The position numbers and the translations under genes are program-made. From Cordilura impudica (Eukaryota; Arthropoda; Insecta; Diptera; Scathophagidae): 64,000 nt of DNA. Shown piece by piece: positions 1 through 10,500 of the stretch. The stretch covers positions 100,741,354 through 100,805,353 of the forward strand of contig OY821521.1 of NCBI GenBank assembly GCA_963682025.1. Reading direction: 5' to 3'. Below the pieces are notes generated by a model. It searched no databases and was not told the origin of the DNA. It worked only from the letters and a program-made list of their open reading frames with translations. Numbering within the stretch: position 1 is the stretch's first letter; the number at the start of each line of letters is the position of its first letter.

Positions 1-2
1 AA

Positions 3-447
3 CTTCCGACAGATGGTGTAGGCTGTCTAGCACGACAAGCAGCCGGAAATATAGGAATCTCCATCATTTCCATTCAAGTCAATTCTGTAGCAGTTGAAGA
101 TGAAGAAGTGAACTTTCCAACTGAGTTTTTAAATTCGCTTGATTTTCCAGATGTTCCACCAAATATTTTGCTCTTTACAGTTGGATCGCCAATAATACTG
201 CTTCGAAGCAAAATGCACGAAACATGCATTTCGTTATCAAGAAAATATTGGTTAGCATTATTGAATCGGCATTATTGAATCCAATTGGATTAAAATGCTT
301 ACAATACCCAATTTGTCTGGCATATGCACTGACAATCAATGAATCTTAAGGCTAGTCTAAGGGTTGGATTTAGAAAATTCATGCTTCGCTGATGGTAGCC
401 TGCTCTACAGTTGGTAAACCAAACCACTTGTTTGTATACTGCGAAAA
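3..447 (+). pseudogene. Helitron/Pif1-like helicase C-terminal relic
   Basis: Frame 3 from the window edge reads LPTDGVGCLARQAAGNIGI, then FPTEFLNSLDFPDVPP and a VGSPIILLRSK motif. This is the usual helicase segment of Helitron Rep/Hel proteins (typically EFLNSL..PPH.L.LK.G.PIMLLRN). After a gap and a change to frame 2 it continues as LKCLQYPICLAYALTINES (normally LQFPV.LAFAMTINKAQGQS) and ends in MVACSTVGKPNHLFVY (normally YVACSRVGKP..LFVY, helicase motif VI). Stops occur where the QGQ motif should be, and the loop between the two parts is deleted. It is a dead fragment of a rolling-circle transposon protein. The 5' part lies outside the window. Assignment to Helitron rather than a cellular PIF1 rests on the family-specific spacing and on similar fragments later in the window. 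Confidence 0.75.
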
Positions 448-779
448 TTGAGAAGTAAAAAAATTGGCCACGCATTGTCTTTACAATAAATTATTATTAT
501 CTAAGATCAAACGAGTATTTTATTATGTGAAACAAAATAGAATTTTTTTAATATAACATTAAAGTTGATTATATTCTTATTAAAAGAATTGCTGACGTAA
601 ATGAAATTCACATCAAAATAAATTCTGGAATAAAATAATTAGTTTAGCCATAACAACGTTTGCCATTCTGATTTTGCTATAAATAAAAATCTCATATTTT
701 CTTCATTCGGGTTTCTTATTCGAAAGTACAATCATTGCGATTAATTAAAGAACACTAGTTGATTAAAATTACTTCCTCG
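448..779. other. A+T-rich DNA, nothing recognised
   Basis: I see no coding similarity or repeat in this stretch between the helicase relic and the mariner relic. Confidence 0.6.
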
Positions 780-1324
780 GCTGGTATATTTTTTTCGGTA
801 CATATTCATCAGTGTGGAGTTGTATTTTACGGATGACTGCACTAATATCTTTTTTAGTGCCTCAATTGACGTTGGGTGTTTAGCGTGACACTCGTACTTA
901 ACAGATCCCTACAAATAATAGTCCAACGGGTTCAAGTGGAAGCTGTGCGCTAGCCAAAATGGCTAATAAAGCGATTTTCAAACTTGTTACGCAACAGATC
1001 GATTGTTTCACGGCTTGTATGGCACGGCGCGCCATTCTGTTGCACGGTATTAACCCAAACAGTGCACCGTTCAGGGTACATTGGGTTTTCAGCAGTCATG
1101 GTTGAATTTTCTGTACCCCAGTTGCCGCAATTTCGCTTGCTGACGTAACCACTGAGATAAAAACTAACTTCATCAGAAAAGTAGATTTTTCGGAAAAAGC
1201 TCATCTTATTCCAAGCGATTCGTTGCCCAATTGGAGAGCCGGAAACCGTACTCAAAATAACTACTAGTGCAAAAACTCGAAGGACCATTCTGTATATATT
1301 TTTAAACTTTACAAATAATTTCAT
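780..1324 (-). pseudogene. Tc1/mariner-superfamily transposase relic
   Basis: On the minus strand the open stretch 1324-950 contains KMSFFRKIYFSDEVSFYLSG, then NCGNWGTENS, YPERCTVWVN and QQNGAPCHTSRETIDLLR. These are the central catalytic-domain motifs of DD34D-type insect transposases (FSDE.HF..G; RYWG.ENP; VWCGI; QQDGA.CHT). Past the stop the homology continues in other frames as LNPLDYYL and SIEALKKDISAVIRKIQLHT, matching the usual LTP.D.FLWG and IEALK..I. The N-terminal helix-turn-helix part is absent, and the segment between VWVN and QQNGA is deleted. It is a 5'-truncated, internally deleted copy of a cut-and-paste transposase. I could not define terminal inverted repeats. Confidence 0.8.
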
Positions 1325-1358
1325 ATTAATCGAATTATTCGAAAAATTTTAAAATATT

Positions 1359-1512
1359 CATTTCCTCGATCAACTAAAAAGTCAATTTTCACTTAACTGA
1401 TTATTCGACCAAAAAAGTGCAATACTTTGGTGGATACCGAACAATTTAAAAATTACTAATTTCCTCGATCAATTTTCACTTAACTGATTATTCGACCAAA
1501 AAAGTGCAACAC
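1359..1512. repeat. Local direct duplication, about 50-60 bp units
   Basis: The words TTTCCTCGATCA and CACTTAACTGATTATTCGAC followed by CAAAAAAGTGCAA occur at 1360-1424 and again at 1461-1512. The first copy carries a short extra piece (ACTAAAAAGTC). It sits just beside the mariner relic and may be terminal or subterminal sequence of that element. Confidence 0.6.
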
Positions 1513-2399
1513 CTTAGTTTATACCTTATAATAGATAATTTGTAAACAAAAAAATATTTTTATATTATTTGCTTTTGTATATCTTAAATACTAATAACAG
1601 TAAATATTATAGTAAGATCACTATTTAAAAAGGTGATATTCAAATTCCCAATTCGTTACGAGGTAAAAAAAATTTTTGAAATATATTGTTTCAACCCTTT
1701 ATTAGACTTCTGACACCTTTTCTGTCTACTTTTTTTTAACAGAACTAATCAGTATTTTTGGAGTTTTTTTTAGGATTTGTCAACCGCAACCCTGGTCAGT
1801 TTAAGGGGTTGCAATGTTTTTGTACAAATCTGACCATATTAATTTTGAACCATTCTAGTGTTAGTCTAAAGTAATGTACCATTGTCAAATCTGGCCAAAA
1901 TATAAATTAAATATATGGTATCTTACTTTTACTGGAGACATTAGTTAGTTTTGTAACTCGCCTACAACTCCTAACTCCTTGTAATACTAAATACTTGTGT
2001 ATTCCCAAATGTGCCCGGTATATTGGTCCTGAGCAAATATTTAATCGTTCTTTATGTTACACCCTTTAAACTTGTTCAATAATGTTTTTAAAAATTATTT
2101 CGCTTTCTCCTTTGCCCTCTTATCGTGTTTATAACTTCTGCTTAATACTTTTTGAACTTTTTGCATTAGTTTTGGTATTGGTTTTGTCAAATCAGTTAAA
2201 CAAAAGTTAGGTTTTTGTAACCTACAGTCATTAACACCAGAAGGTTGTCCTACTCCAAGTTTTTTTTAGTTCGATGTTGCTTTCTTGACCGATCACTTTG
2301 AACTTCAAGGCTGTTTGGTGTCATATATTTAGATATCATAGAATTTCCAGTTTGTTGAGAACGCATATTTACATTTAATTGATTAGGCTATTTTAAGAT
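1513..2399. other. A+T-rich non-coding DNA
   Basis: No convincing ORF, RNA gene or repeat was seen here. Confidence 0.5.
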
Positions 2400-2640
2400 C
2401 AGTCATAAGGGACTTCTTTTCGGGGGTAGATAGGAAAATGCATCGATTTTCACCAATTCCAATAGCGTTCATTCTACATCCAATCAAAGTTCATGTGCCA
2501 ATTTCCATCCAAAAATATTTATATTTTCGATGTGTAATTTAATTATTTCGTTTACGGTGACACACAGACGGTCGGATGGACATCATTAAATGTACTCAGA
2601 AAGTGATTTTAATCACAAAGTGGTATAGGTTATAAATACC
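2400..2640 (-). repeat. Degraded hairpin-ended (DINE/HINE-like) repeat fragment
   Basis: The segment carries the family words GATTTTCACCAATTCC, AATAGCGTTCATT, ACACAGACGG and the end TGGTATAGG.TATAAATA. It aligns in the same order with the long copies at 29,089, 47,020 and 56,549, so it is a minus-oriented copy that has lost its hairpin half. It is more diverged than the other copies, suggesting an older insertion. Confidence 0.7.
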
Positions 2641-4139
2641 TCATAATAAAAATACAGATATAAGGTCTAGAAATAATGCAACCAGAAAGCATTGATGTAG
2701 AAATTTGTGCTTTGAAATACATCGACCATACAGCCAAAAGTCCTATAATCATGTTTGTGCAAAAAATAATTATATTATTTTCAGGATATTGACCATTGAA
2801 TATTGTGAATTTATTTCAAGGAAATTTCTAAAATATAAATAAAAAATTTTAAATATGTACACTTACACTTGGATAATTTCGAACCACTGTTAAATTAGAT
2901 ATATTGGTAGAAGACATGCATTTGTCAGCCGAAGCACCTGTAATTCCTCCTCTCTGTCAAAAAGTACTATTTTACAGGAGATTCGTAATTTTTGTCGACT
3001 TTTTTTTTTGCCAAAAACTGCTGATGACATTGTTTTGTCAGGTGACATGTCAGCTGCATTTTTCAGTGTGAAAAAGCGAGATGTTCGTTGACAAATATAT
3101 GTCACGTATTCTGATTTAATTAAATTAAACAAATTTTTTATCTCAAACTGAAAACCAGAATTTTAACTTTAAAATAATAATTAAAATAGCAATTATAAGA
3201 CGCCATTATTTAACGAATTGCCCCTTCTAAAATAAGTTACTGAAGCTAAGATAAAAATACTTTCGTTCATTTCGCTTTTAATGCGAAAGAACGTGTTCAT
3301 ACAACACAGCATTACTTAAGATGCGGTTCATTTGCTCGTTTTTTTTTTGTAAGGTTATTAATCGTTAATGTGCGCGTTGAATACCCAACAAGGTCAATCT
3401 AATAATTGAGTAATAATTCTTAAAAATATTTTTGCTTTTTTTTTAGTTATTTGTCTGTTTTTTTTTTACTAACAATAGAAAAAAGCGAGGAACATCAGCA
3501 GAAAGAATAAAGGAACTTTTTTCATCATAATAATGATGATAATGTTTATTTTGTATTTGGTTAAGTAACAACAAATCATTAAGAATCTTTAAAAAAAAAG
3601 GGTCAAAAATCGAAAAGCATACGAACAAAAAAAATCAACATTTAATATGTTTAAATAATCATATACAGCATTGTTTGTACTCGTACAAACAAATTTTAAT
3701 TGGTATTTGTGCAATGTCATCCTGTGTGTTTGGCTTTTTATGGGATTTGTATGACAAATTAGTCAAAACAAAAAGAACATAATTAAACAATTAATTAACA
3801 ATTACACACATGCGTGTAAAAAACCCAATATCAAACTCTTCCGGGTAAACGCAGCTTGGAATTATGTAGTTAAGATTTTTTGTATCATACAATATTAATT
3901 ATTCTACTAACGAAAGAACAAATAAATTACCATTATATAATTATAAGTTTTTATTAAGAAAACATTTCAATTTGCAATTTTCAATATTTTTAATATGTTT
4001 CATTAAAATTTTTTGGGATTAATATTTTATTTTGAGAAAAGTACTTAAAATCAGTTAGATAAATTTATCATATAAAATAGTAGAATATCAAATAATTTAT
4101 TTAAATATTATAGTATTCAGGTTCATATTAAAACAACTT
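2641..4139. other. A+T-rich DNA with a small inverted repeat
   Basis: No coding similarity was seen. Around 3,262-3,305 the sequence TTTCGCTTTTAATGCGAAA forms a short hairpin followed by GAACGTGTTCAT. This resembles the right end of the Harbinger-type element at 38,757-40,196 (CGCTTAAATAGCGAACGAAC then GTGTTCTTAC). It may be an orphan element end. Confidence 0.35.
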
Positions 4140-4393
4140 CTATATTTTTATTTTGTACTTGCTGTACCCGATGCGCTTCGCTGTCACCCATCGTAACGAT
4201 ATAAAACAAGGAATGAATACATTTCATAGGAAAAGCAATGTATGTTATTTATTTATAATTTAAATTTATTTCAAAGCTTTGACATATAAAGGGTGTCCCA
4301 GTGAGAATATGAAACAAAGTACATAAACCAAAATCGGTTTAATTACACCATTTATAATTCAGGAAGGGCTGTACCGATTTTAATGATTTTGAT
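4140..4393. repeat. Dispersed non-coding repeat fragment (tentative)
   Basis: The stretch contains TACCCGATGCGCTTCGCTGT and GGGCTGTACCGATTTTAATG. The latter resembles CCTGTTCCACCGATTTTAAT in the two repeat copies at 51.75 and 55.8 kb. It is probably a scrap of a similar non-autonomous element; boundaries are not visible. Confidence 0.35.
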
Positions 4394-4762
4394 TTGTTGG
4401 ATTCCGCCCCGAATAACAGAATGAATATTAAAATATCTGAAAAATTCACGGCATCTCCCATACAAAGTAAATATTTAATATCACATCTCTCGAACACAAA
4501 TATTGACAATATGATTGATTCGTTTTATAAAATTATTTTTGTATATTTAGATGAATGCGTTCCAAAATCAACAGCGAGTAAAAAGTCTGGTCCACCTTGG
4601 AACTCGAAAGAACTGTTCAGACTTAAAAATATGAAAAATAAACGTTACAAAAATTATAAAAAATCTGGATCAATTACTGATTATGGAAAATATTCTACTA
4701 CTCAAGCTGAATTCAATATTCTCAATTCAAAACTTTATATTTTTTTTTATTTAGTTATTTAA
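4394..4762 (+). pseudogene. Non-LTR retrotransposon ORF2 fragment (endonuclease-RT linker)
   Basis: The reading frame runs ISEKFTASPIQSK, then FVYLDECVPKSTASKKSGPP, WNSKELFRLKNMKNKRYKNY and ends in Ser/Thr-rich and Asn-rich residues. The order acidic helix, VPK..., S.PPWN.KEL..LKN.K...YK is characteristic of the linker between endonuclease and reverse transcriptase in Jockey/CR1/I-type LINEs. Neither catalytic domain is present. The apparent ATG is only the first Met in the frame. It is a short relic ending in an unrelated T-rich tail. Confidence 0.65.
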
Positions 4763-4849
4763 TAGATAAATCCACAAAATATTTATAATATACTTAGCAA
4801 TATTAAATATTTCATAATCATCCCAATTTTAAATATTTCCAGGGAAATG

Positions 4850-5612
4850 AGTTCCCGGGGAATTCATTTTTCCCGAAAATAAGTCCTCGAGAATAAGTCC
4901 TCCTATTTTAAACAGGAGGGGAGAAAATATATGGAAGAGAGAATTTCGATTATTCGAAGACAGCTGTTTTTGCTTCAGTTGTTTTGTTTTATTTACAAAT
5001 TTAAAAATTTTTGTTGAAATTAAAAATAAAACTTTTTTTTAAATATTTAATAAATTAATAATAAATACAAAAAATGTTCAGTGTAGCGTTACTGATGGTA
5101 GCTGAAGCAGAAGAGCAGCAGCAGGACAAGACGGACCAAACCATGGCAAGAAGAAAGCTACATGATGCCAGCAACCCACTTGAATTTGCAGAGTTAAATT
5201 TCCACTCCAAATTGTGCCATACCCGGCTTACATGCAACATCAGGGTTGGCTTGCATTGTGTTCAAAAAAACATGAATTTGTTTTTTGTTTGTTGCTTTTG
5301 ACCTGAAAGCAACAGTAATGCCATAAGAATATTACCATACAAAATCTTAAATGCTATATATTACTATTTTTCATAAAAATATTAAATACTTACATTTTTC
5401 GCAGCACTCCCTCGCAATTTTTTGAAGAAATTATTCCCAAATTATTCTCACTTTTATTGACATTTAGAATAGCTACTTTTTTCCCGAGGAAAAGTTTCCC
5501 ATTTTCGAAGTTCTTTTAGAATAAGGGTAAAGGGAAAAGAGAAAAAATTCCCGGGGAGATTTTATTAAGAATAGGGGAACAGGGAATAGGGAAAACAATT
5601 TCCAGCGAATTG
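4850..5612 (+). mobile_element. Possible non-autonomous Harbinger-like element with N-terminal HARBI1 scrap
   Basis: The frame 5074-5301 starts MFSVALLMVAEAEEQQQDKT and continues ARRKLHDASNPLEFAELNF. Insect HARBI1-type (PIF/Harbinger) transposases often begin with a hydrophobic Met block, a run of Glu/Gln and then R..LRD.SNPL.LPD..F, so the fragment fits that N-terminus. The rest of the nuclease is missing. The region is bracketed by related purine/pyrimidine blocks: GGAAATGAGTTCCCGGGGAA near 4,850 and GGGAAAAGAG.AAAAAATTCCCGGGGA near 5,540. These could be decayed terminal repeats. No target duplication was established. Confidence 0.4.
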
Positions 5613-5689
5613 TTATTGACAATTGCGTTGAATATATTTATATTTGGCATAACATTATAGTTGGCATAACATTATAATTGTTTATGTAA

Positions 5690-6224
5690 TGGCGTTTTCT
5701 TTTGTGAAAAAAATGTTACACTTTATAATGTTACATTTTTATAATGTTTTCCTCACACATTCAAGATGTTGTATTTTTAATGGTCAGAATAGAACATAAA
5801 ATTACAACTATGCAACACTTTTTTAATGAACAGCTGATTTTGTTGACATTTTTATTCTTGGACACCAAAAAAGGAAAAATAAAAATTAAAAAAACATTGA
5901 TATTTTCCATATTAATAATTTATTTTAAACAAAACAATAAAAATTACACTTTTTCTTGTTTTTTTTTTTTTTTGTTTCTACACACAAATACACATTTATA
6001 AGCAACACAAATGTCAGCTGTTTTATCGTCTTATTCTCGCCCTCCGATTTTTTAGAGTGCGAAAAATTCACCTTTTTCACATATTTATTGTGCGACATTT
6101 TTAGAAAAGAACACGTTACCCTTTCGCAAGGTTGACATTTTGTTTAGAAAAGAACACAAAAAAAGAAAAAAAAAGTGCGAAGTGGGAAAAAAGTGTAACA
6201 TTTTTGCCAGAAAAGAAAACGCCA
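5690..6224. mobile_element. 535-bp MITE with TAA target duplication (PIF/Harbinger type)
   Basis: The left end TGGCGTTTTCTTTTGTGAAA and the reverse complement of the right end TGGCGTTTTCTTTTCTGGCA agree over about 35 bp with three differences. Both continue into AAAATGTTACACTT. The element is flanked by TAA on each side (5687-5689 and 6225-6227). A 3-bp TAA duplication is typical of PIF/Harbinger insertions. It encodes nothing recognisable and contains long A and T runs. A related end (GCCGTTTTCTTTTCTGACAA) occurs alone near 15,446. Confidence 0.85.
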
Positions 6225-6420
6225 TAAGTTTTATAATTAAAAATTTGCATAATCGTTTATGTTAATAAACGATGCAAACTAATCAAATTCATTTACTATT
6301 AATCTTCTTTATCTTAAACAAATTTCTATATATTTATATAACGTATAATATCCAGAATCACAGCTATTTAGTAAATTAAAAACTTCACTTACATATATTA
6401 AGAATATTCTTTTTAAACTC

Positions 6421-6720
6421 TTTTTTTTAACTCATACTCTCTGTCTGTCTGTCTATCTGTCTGCCATGGGTGGACCCCATTGCCCCTTATCCAATTGATC
6501 TGAAACTTTGCCCGTAGTCTTGTCGTGACTACAGATTAATTTTAGGGTAGTCACGCACAGTCACGCGTGGTCACGCACAGTCACGGAGAGATTAAAGCCC
6601 CACTTCCCCTCATCCGATGGATCTGAATCTTTGTTCATAGACTTGTTGTGGCCAAAGATTAATTTTAAAATAGTCACACGCAGTCACGCACAGTCACGGA
6701 GATATTCAAAACTCATATGC
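6421..6720. repeat. CTGTCTGTC-bearing dispersed repeat with about 120-bp tandem halves
   Basis: After a CTGTCTGTCTGTC microsatellite, two diverged units follow head to tail. Each has CCCCT.ATCC.ATTGATCTGAA-type sequence, then a CT..TTG.CATAGTCTTGT.GTG-type stretch, AGATTAATTTTA and a cluster of TCACGCACAGTCACG words (about 6475-6590 and 6595-6712). The wording CAATCGATCTGAAATTTTGC recurs in the 51.5 and 55.5 kb elements. It is therefore probably part of a DINE-like non-autonomous family. Confidence 0.55.
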
Positions 6721-6859
6721 ATAAGGAAAGAAAGAGTTTTAATAAAAACTCTGTTTTTAAGGGTTAGATTATTTATAAAGTATCTAAACAATTTTTATAC
6801 TTCATCACATTTAAAAAAGCCTCAAATTTGCGCACCGTAGAACAGTATGGACCTCGAAG

Positions 6860-9520
6860 CAGCATTAAAAATGTTTCATTTATTGACGTTAGATATTTTA
6901 GGATGATTTATGTACTTTGACCATGTTGAAGCAATTGCCATTTTTGCTGATATTAGCTTATTATTAAGATATTTCTTAAACGATAAGTTGTAATTAAGAT
7001 CTATATCTGTAATTATTAACAATTTTAATGTTATCGGCACCATAGATCCATTTCAGGTTGGATGCAATTCTAGTACCACTACGAAAAATTAGACCTTTAG
7101 AGTTGGCAAGATTAAGCTTTCAACACCACATCAAACAATAGGTAAGCAGTGCGTCAATCATCTTTTGAAGTTCGCTTGGAGAATCGGAAAGAATAACGAT
7201 ATCGTCAGCATATAACAAAATTGGACTTACTATACATTCTTGTTTTATGCCACTATCTACATAGAAATCTTCAGAAAAGACGTTTTCATAAAATGTTTCA
7301 CATGTAGTGTTGTTATATGCAAGCCGTAGAATACGGACTATTTCTGAAGATAAGCCCATATTGGACAGTTTATAAAATAATGAATTCCTAGGAACCATAT
7401 CAAAGGCACAAGAAAAATCCACAAAAAATGCGTATGTATTTGTACCATTAAGTTTGTTTAAATGTATTAAATTAATAAGGCTGAAGGCTGAACCTTTGAG
7501 TAATGTTTTATAAACCCAGCCTGGTATTCATTTAATATGTTATATATCGCACCTGTACCTCTAAAGTGAGTCAAATCAAAATTTTTCAATTTTCACTTTT
7601 TGAAAGAAAGCGATACACAGTGGTCATATCTATCCACTGTAAAAATCTTACATCGATTTTTCTAGTCTTTCGCAAAAACAAAATACAGTTGTAACCCCCA
7701 TTATTGTTTAAGAGTAGCTTCTTTAGAATCCACTAAAAAGACATATTTTGAGTTCCACCCAACAGAATTGTTATTTTGCTGATCACTGAAAAAATCGCAA
7801 AAACAACTACTGTTGTATACTAATTATTCGCAATTCTTTACAACTGTTACAACTGTTTTTAAATTTTATAGCAAATATTAAAAAAAAACCGTTTTTTGCC
7901 TCTACTGAAAATTTGTAAATTTAGAGTTGACTCACTTTAGAGGTACAAGTGCGATATGTCTATCCAATCTGTTATACGATTTAAAAGAATAGTATTGAAG
8001 ATTTTGCACATAGTGTCATTTGTAGGACAATTTGGATCACCTTTCCTTTAAAGCGGAATCAAAATAGCTGTTTTAAAACTGCTAGGAATTTCTTCATGTA
8101 GAAAGATGTGTTTTAAAACATGAAGTAACTCCTTTATAAAGCAAATTGGAGCATATTTGTAATATTCTTAACAGATACCATCAATTCCTGGAGCCCTATT
8201 GAGTTTCACTGATTTCAAGACAGATGTAAGTTCACAAAGTTCTATTGGGGAATCAAGAAAGGGATCATTAAAATATGGCATGTACCAGTATAATTTGTCT
8301 GAGTTTCTGTATTTCGCAATATTGAACTAAATGATTATAAAAGTCATTCGCATTTAGGTCACCTCTCAGTATTATAGTACTTGATTTCATAGAGTTTGCT
8401 AGTTTCCACCAGTCTCTACTACAGCTGACTGAGTTTAGTTTATTTAAATTCTCATTATAAAATTCAATCTTTCTATTACGAACGATATTTAGATATTCAG
8501 CTCTAGATGTAGTATAATTCTGATTGTTTATAGATGTGTGCTTTTTTCTATAGATTTTAATAGAGTTTAACATTCTTTTTCATGCACGAGCACATTTCCA
8601 GTGGAACCATTTTTGCTTCGGTTCAAAAGAATATTTGTTCTTATTTATTATATTTGCTTGTATTATTTAACTTTTTATAGATGAAACCAGCTCATCCACC
8701 GGAGTATTATTTGTAGGATATACATTACTAGAGAGTTGCTTAATTATTCCATCTGTGTGGGTTTAGTTTCGACAATACTCTGTTGTTAATTTGTGGCGGA
8801 AAAATTATATCTAATTGTGGCGGCATATGATCAGAGTGGGGCTTAGACCCAATAGTAAAATCATCAACAAAGCTCAGGAAACTATAAGAGCTGATACAAT
8901 AGAATATTACGGTATTGCCTCTACCACTATAAAAACTAAATTCGCCTAAACGGTATCCATTTGTTCTTCCATTTAGTATTATGCCACCTAAGTTTTCTAT
9001 AACATCATGAGTCGACTACCTTGAGAATTAGTGTTTTTGCCTTTGGAATATCGCCCTTTATTAATGTGTGGATGATCTCGTAAAAGGTTAGAGTCTAAGG
9101 CTTGTTCTTCTCCCATCCGACCATTTAGATCGCCTACAATGCAAAAGTTTGTTGGTCAAAGTTCAATTTTCTCCGTTTCAATTTTCCAATTAGAACAGTT
9201 AAGAGAACGTGCAATAAAATAAAACAACTTTCCTTCAAATTTCGCTTTTACCAGAACATTATTATTAGAATGAGTAAAAAAAGACACATTATACTTTTCT
9301 TCAATTCCTTTTTGAAACCAAATAAACAGCCCCCACTTGCTCGGCCTGATTTCTTTTTTGTTTGTCTGATATAATATGAGTTTCAAAGTGGAAGAAAATG
9401 TCTACCTTAAAGATGTAGATTATAAAGATTCCAAAATTGAAAGAGTTTGCAAGGTTAGCTACATTATACGAAACTAAATGACATTTGTTGTGTTGCTATT
9501 GCGTAGACATATTGGTAGTG
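6860..9520 (-). pseudogene. LINE ORF2 relic: endonuclease plus reverse transcriptase
   Basis: Read on the minus strand the pieces are in protein order. The endonuclease starts near 9,480 (VSYNVANLANSF, then VDIFFHFETH). It continues at 9386-9156 (KGLFIWFQKG-like start, FEGKLFYFIARSLNCSNWKI) and at about 9,140 (CIVGDLNGRMGEEQ, the GDFN-type motif). The linker is at 8573-8268. RT motifs follow: LNRAPGIDGI near 8,200, NEYQAGF near 7,520 and FSCAFDMVPRN at about 7,400. Next come GIKQECIVSPIL joined by a deletion to LYADDIVILSDSP, then a thumb segment at about 7,100-6,870 (SNLKWIYGADNIKIVNNY). The catalytic YADD box survives but many stops and frameshifts are present. A MITE interrupts the RT at 7547-7954. 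ORF1 lies just upstream. It is the same broad LINE type as the element at 16.1-20.4 kb, but a different copy. Confidence 0.8.
7547..7954. mobile_element. 408-bp MITE inserted in the LINE RT (TA target)
   Basis: The left end TCGCACCTGTACCTCTAAAG and the reverse complement of the right end TCGCACTTGTACCTCTAAAG differ at one of the first 20 positions. Both continue GTGAGTCAA. TA lies on both sides (7545-7546 and 7955-7956), as for Tc1/mariner-derived MITEs. Removing the element and one TA brings together the flanking RT segments (ITDWID- and -NEYQAGF). It was therefore inserted into an already present LINE. Confidence 0.85.
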
Positions 9521-10306
9521 TTTTGATTGTTAGCGACGATGGCGTTCCCATTTCTGACTATGACTTCAGTACAGCAATTGGCTTCAACTAAGATGCTTCG
9601 TAAAAATTCAGCATCAGAATTAGAATTTGCGACACCTTTTCCATCCAACCAAGTGTATTTTTCGTTATTTATATATACAGAATTCACTGAGCCTCACCTT
9701 AAGATTTGTGTTTGAATTATACACATTTTTATTAAGTTTCCTCAAATTGAAACGAATATTTTGTTCCTCATTTGTATAATCCTTTTGTATGTACATAGAT
9801 CGAACTTTCTTTAAGTTTGCCTTTGGTAGTTAGAACAACAATTGCTTGCATATTAGTTTTTTAATGAAAATAAGAACGTACCACTTGGAGGTAATTTTCG
9901 TACATTTACAACACTAACGTTAATATTTAGTAGATTATTACATAATTTAACAAAATTAATTTTCGAATCATTTATATTAGGGCTTTTAACACCACTAACA
10001 ACAATATTTGTGGGAGGATTTTACGGTCAATTTGTTTCACACGAGATGAAAATTTGTTGATAACATTTTGCATTTTTTCATTTTCCTCTCTGAGCTCTTG
10101 AATTTCATTCTGAACTGATACCAAATCTTCCTTTTTAGCGACATCTTTCAGCTTCTCATCTAAAATGCTAGAGAATGTTTACCATGAAAACACATCAGAT
10201 GTACGTTGAAGAGCCATATTATGTTGTGTTAATTGTTTTTTTTTTTTTTGTTGATGTTTAATAATTGTTCTGGTGAAGAAGAGTTTCTCGGTCGTTCATT
10301 ACTCAT
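9496..10306 (-). pseudogene. LINE ORF1 relic with coiled coil and RRM-like region
   Basis: The start ATG at 10306 gives MSNERPRNSSSPEQLLN. After frameshifts, ILDEKLKDVAKKEDLVSVQN and IQELREENEKMQNVINKFSS form a Lys/Glu-rich coiled coil. Next is a VVSGVKSPN-like stretch and LPPSG.FLFSL, the NIVV.G beta strand typical of LINE ORF1 RNA-binding domains. The C-terminal part is open at 9687-9496 (YINNEKYTWLDGKGVANS). ORF1 proteins bind the element RNA. The ORF ends about 10-20 bp before the ORF2 relic begins, as expected for a bicistronic LINE. Several frameshifts make it non-functional. Confidence 0.65.
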
Positions 10307-10500
10307 TTATTTAAAGCATACGTTTAGGCTTTAATTTTACGAGAGACCAGTTTAGTACTAAAACAAAACAGCTGAGTTGTACATACAGTGTCATAATTAC
10401 AGCACAATGAAACATGAAATGAGGACACCGTCAGTTGAATATATTCAATTAATTTACCATAAATTTTGTTGAACTCCTATAGTTTGCAGAACAGTACAAA
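10307..10500. other. Possible LINE 5' UTR and junction
   Basis: A short stretch lies between the LINE ORF1 start and the 3' end of the next (I-like) element. No features are resolved. Confidence 0.35.

Noticed and set aside
2890..3132. 80-codon minus-strand ORF
   Set aside because: No recognised motif; length is compatible with chance in this composition.
5055..5240. Minus-strand ORF over the possible HARBI1 scrap
   Set aside because: Antisense shadow of 5,074-5,301 without recognisable motifs.
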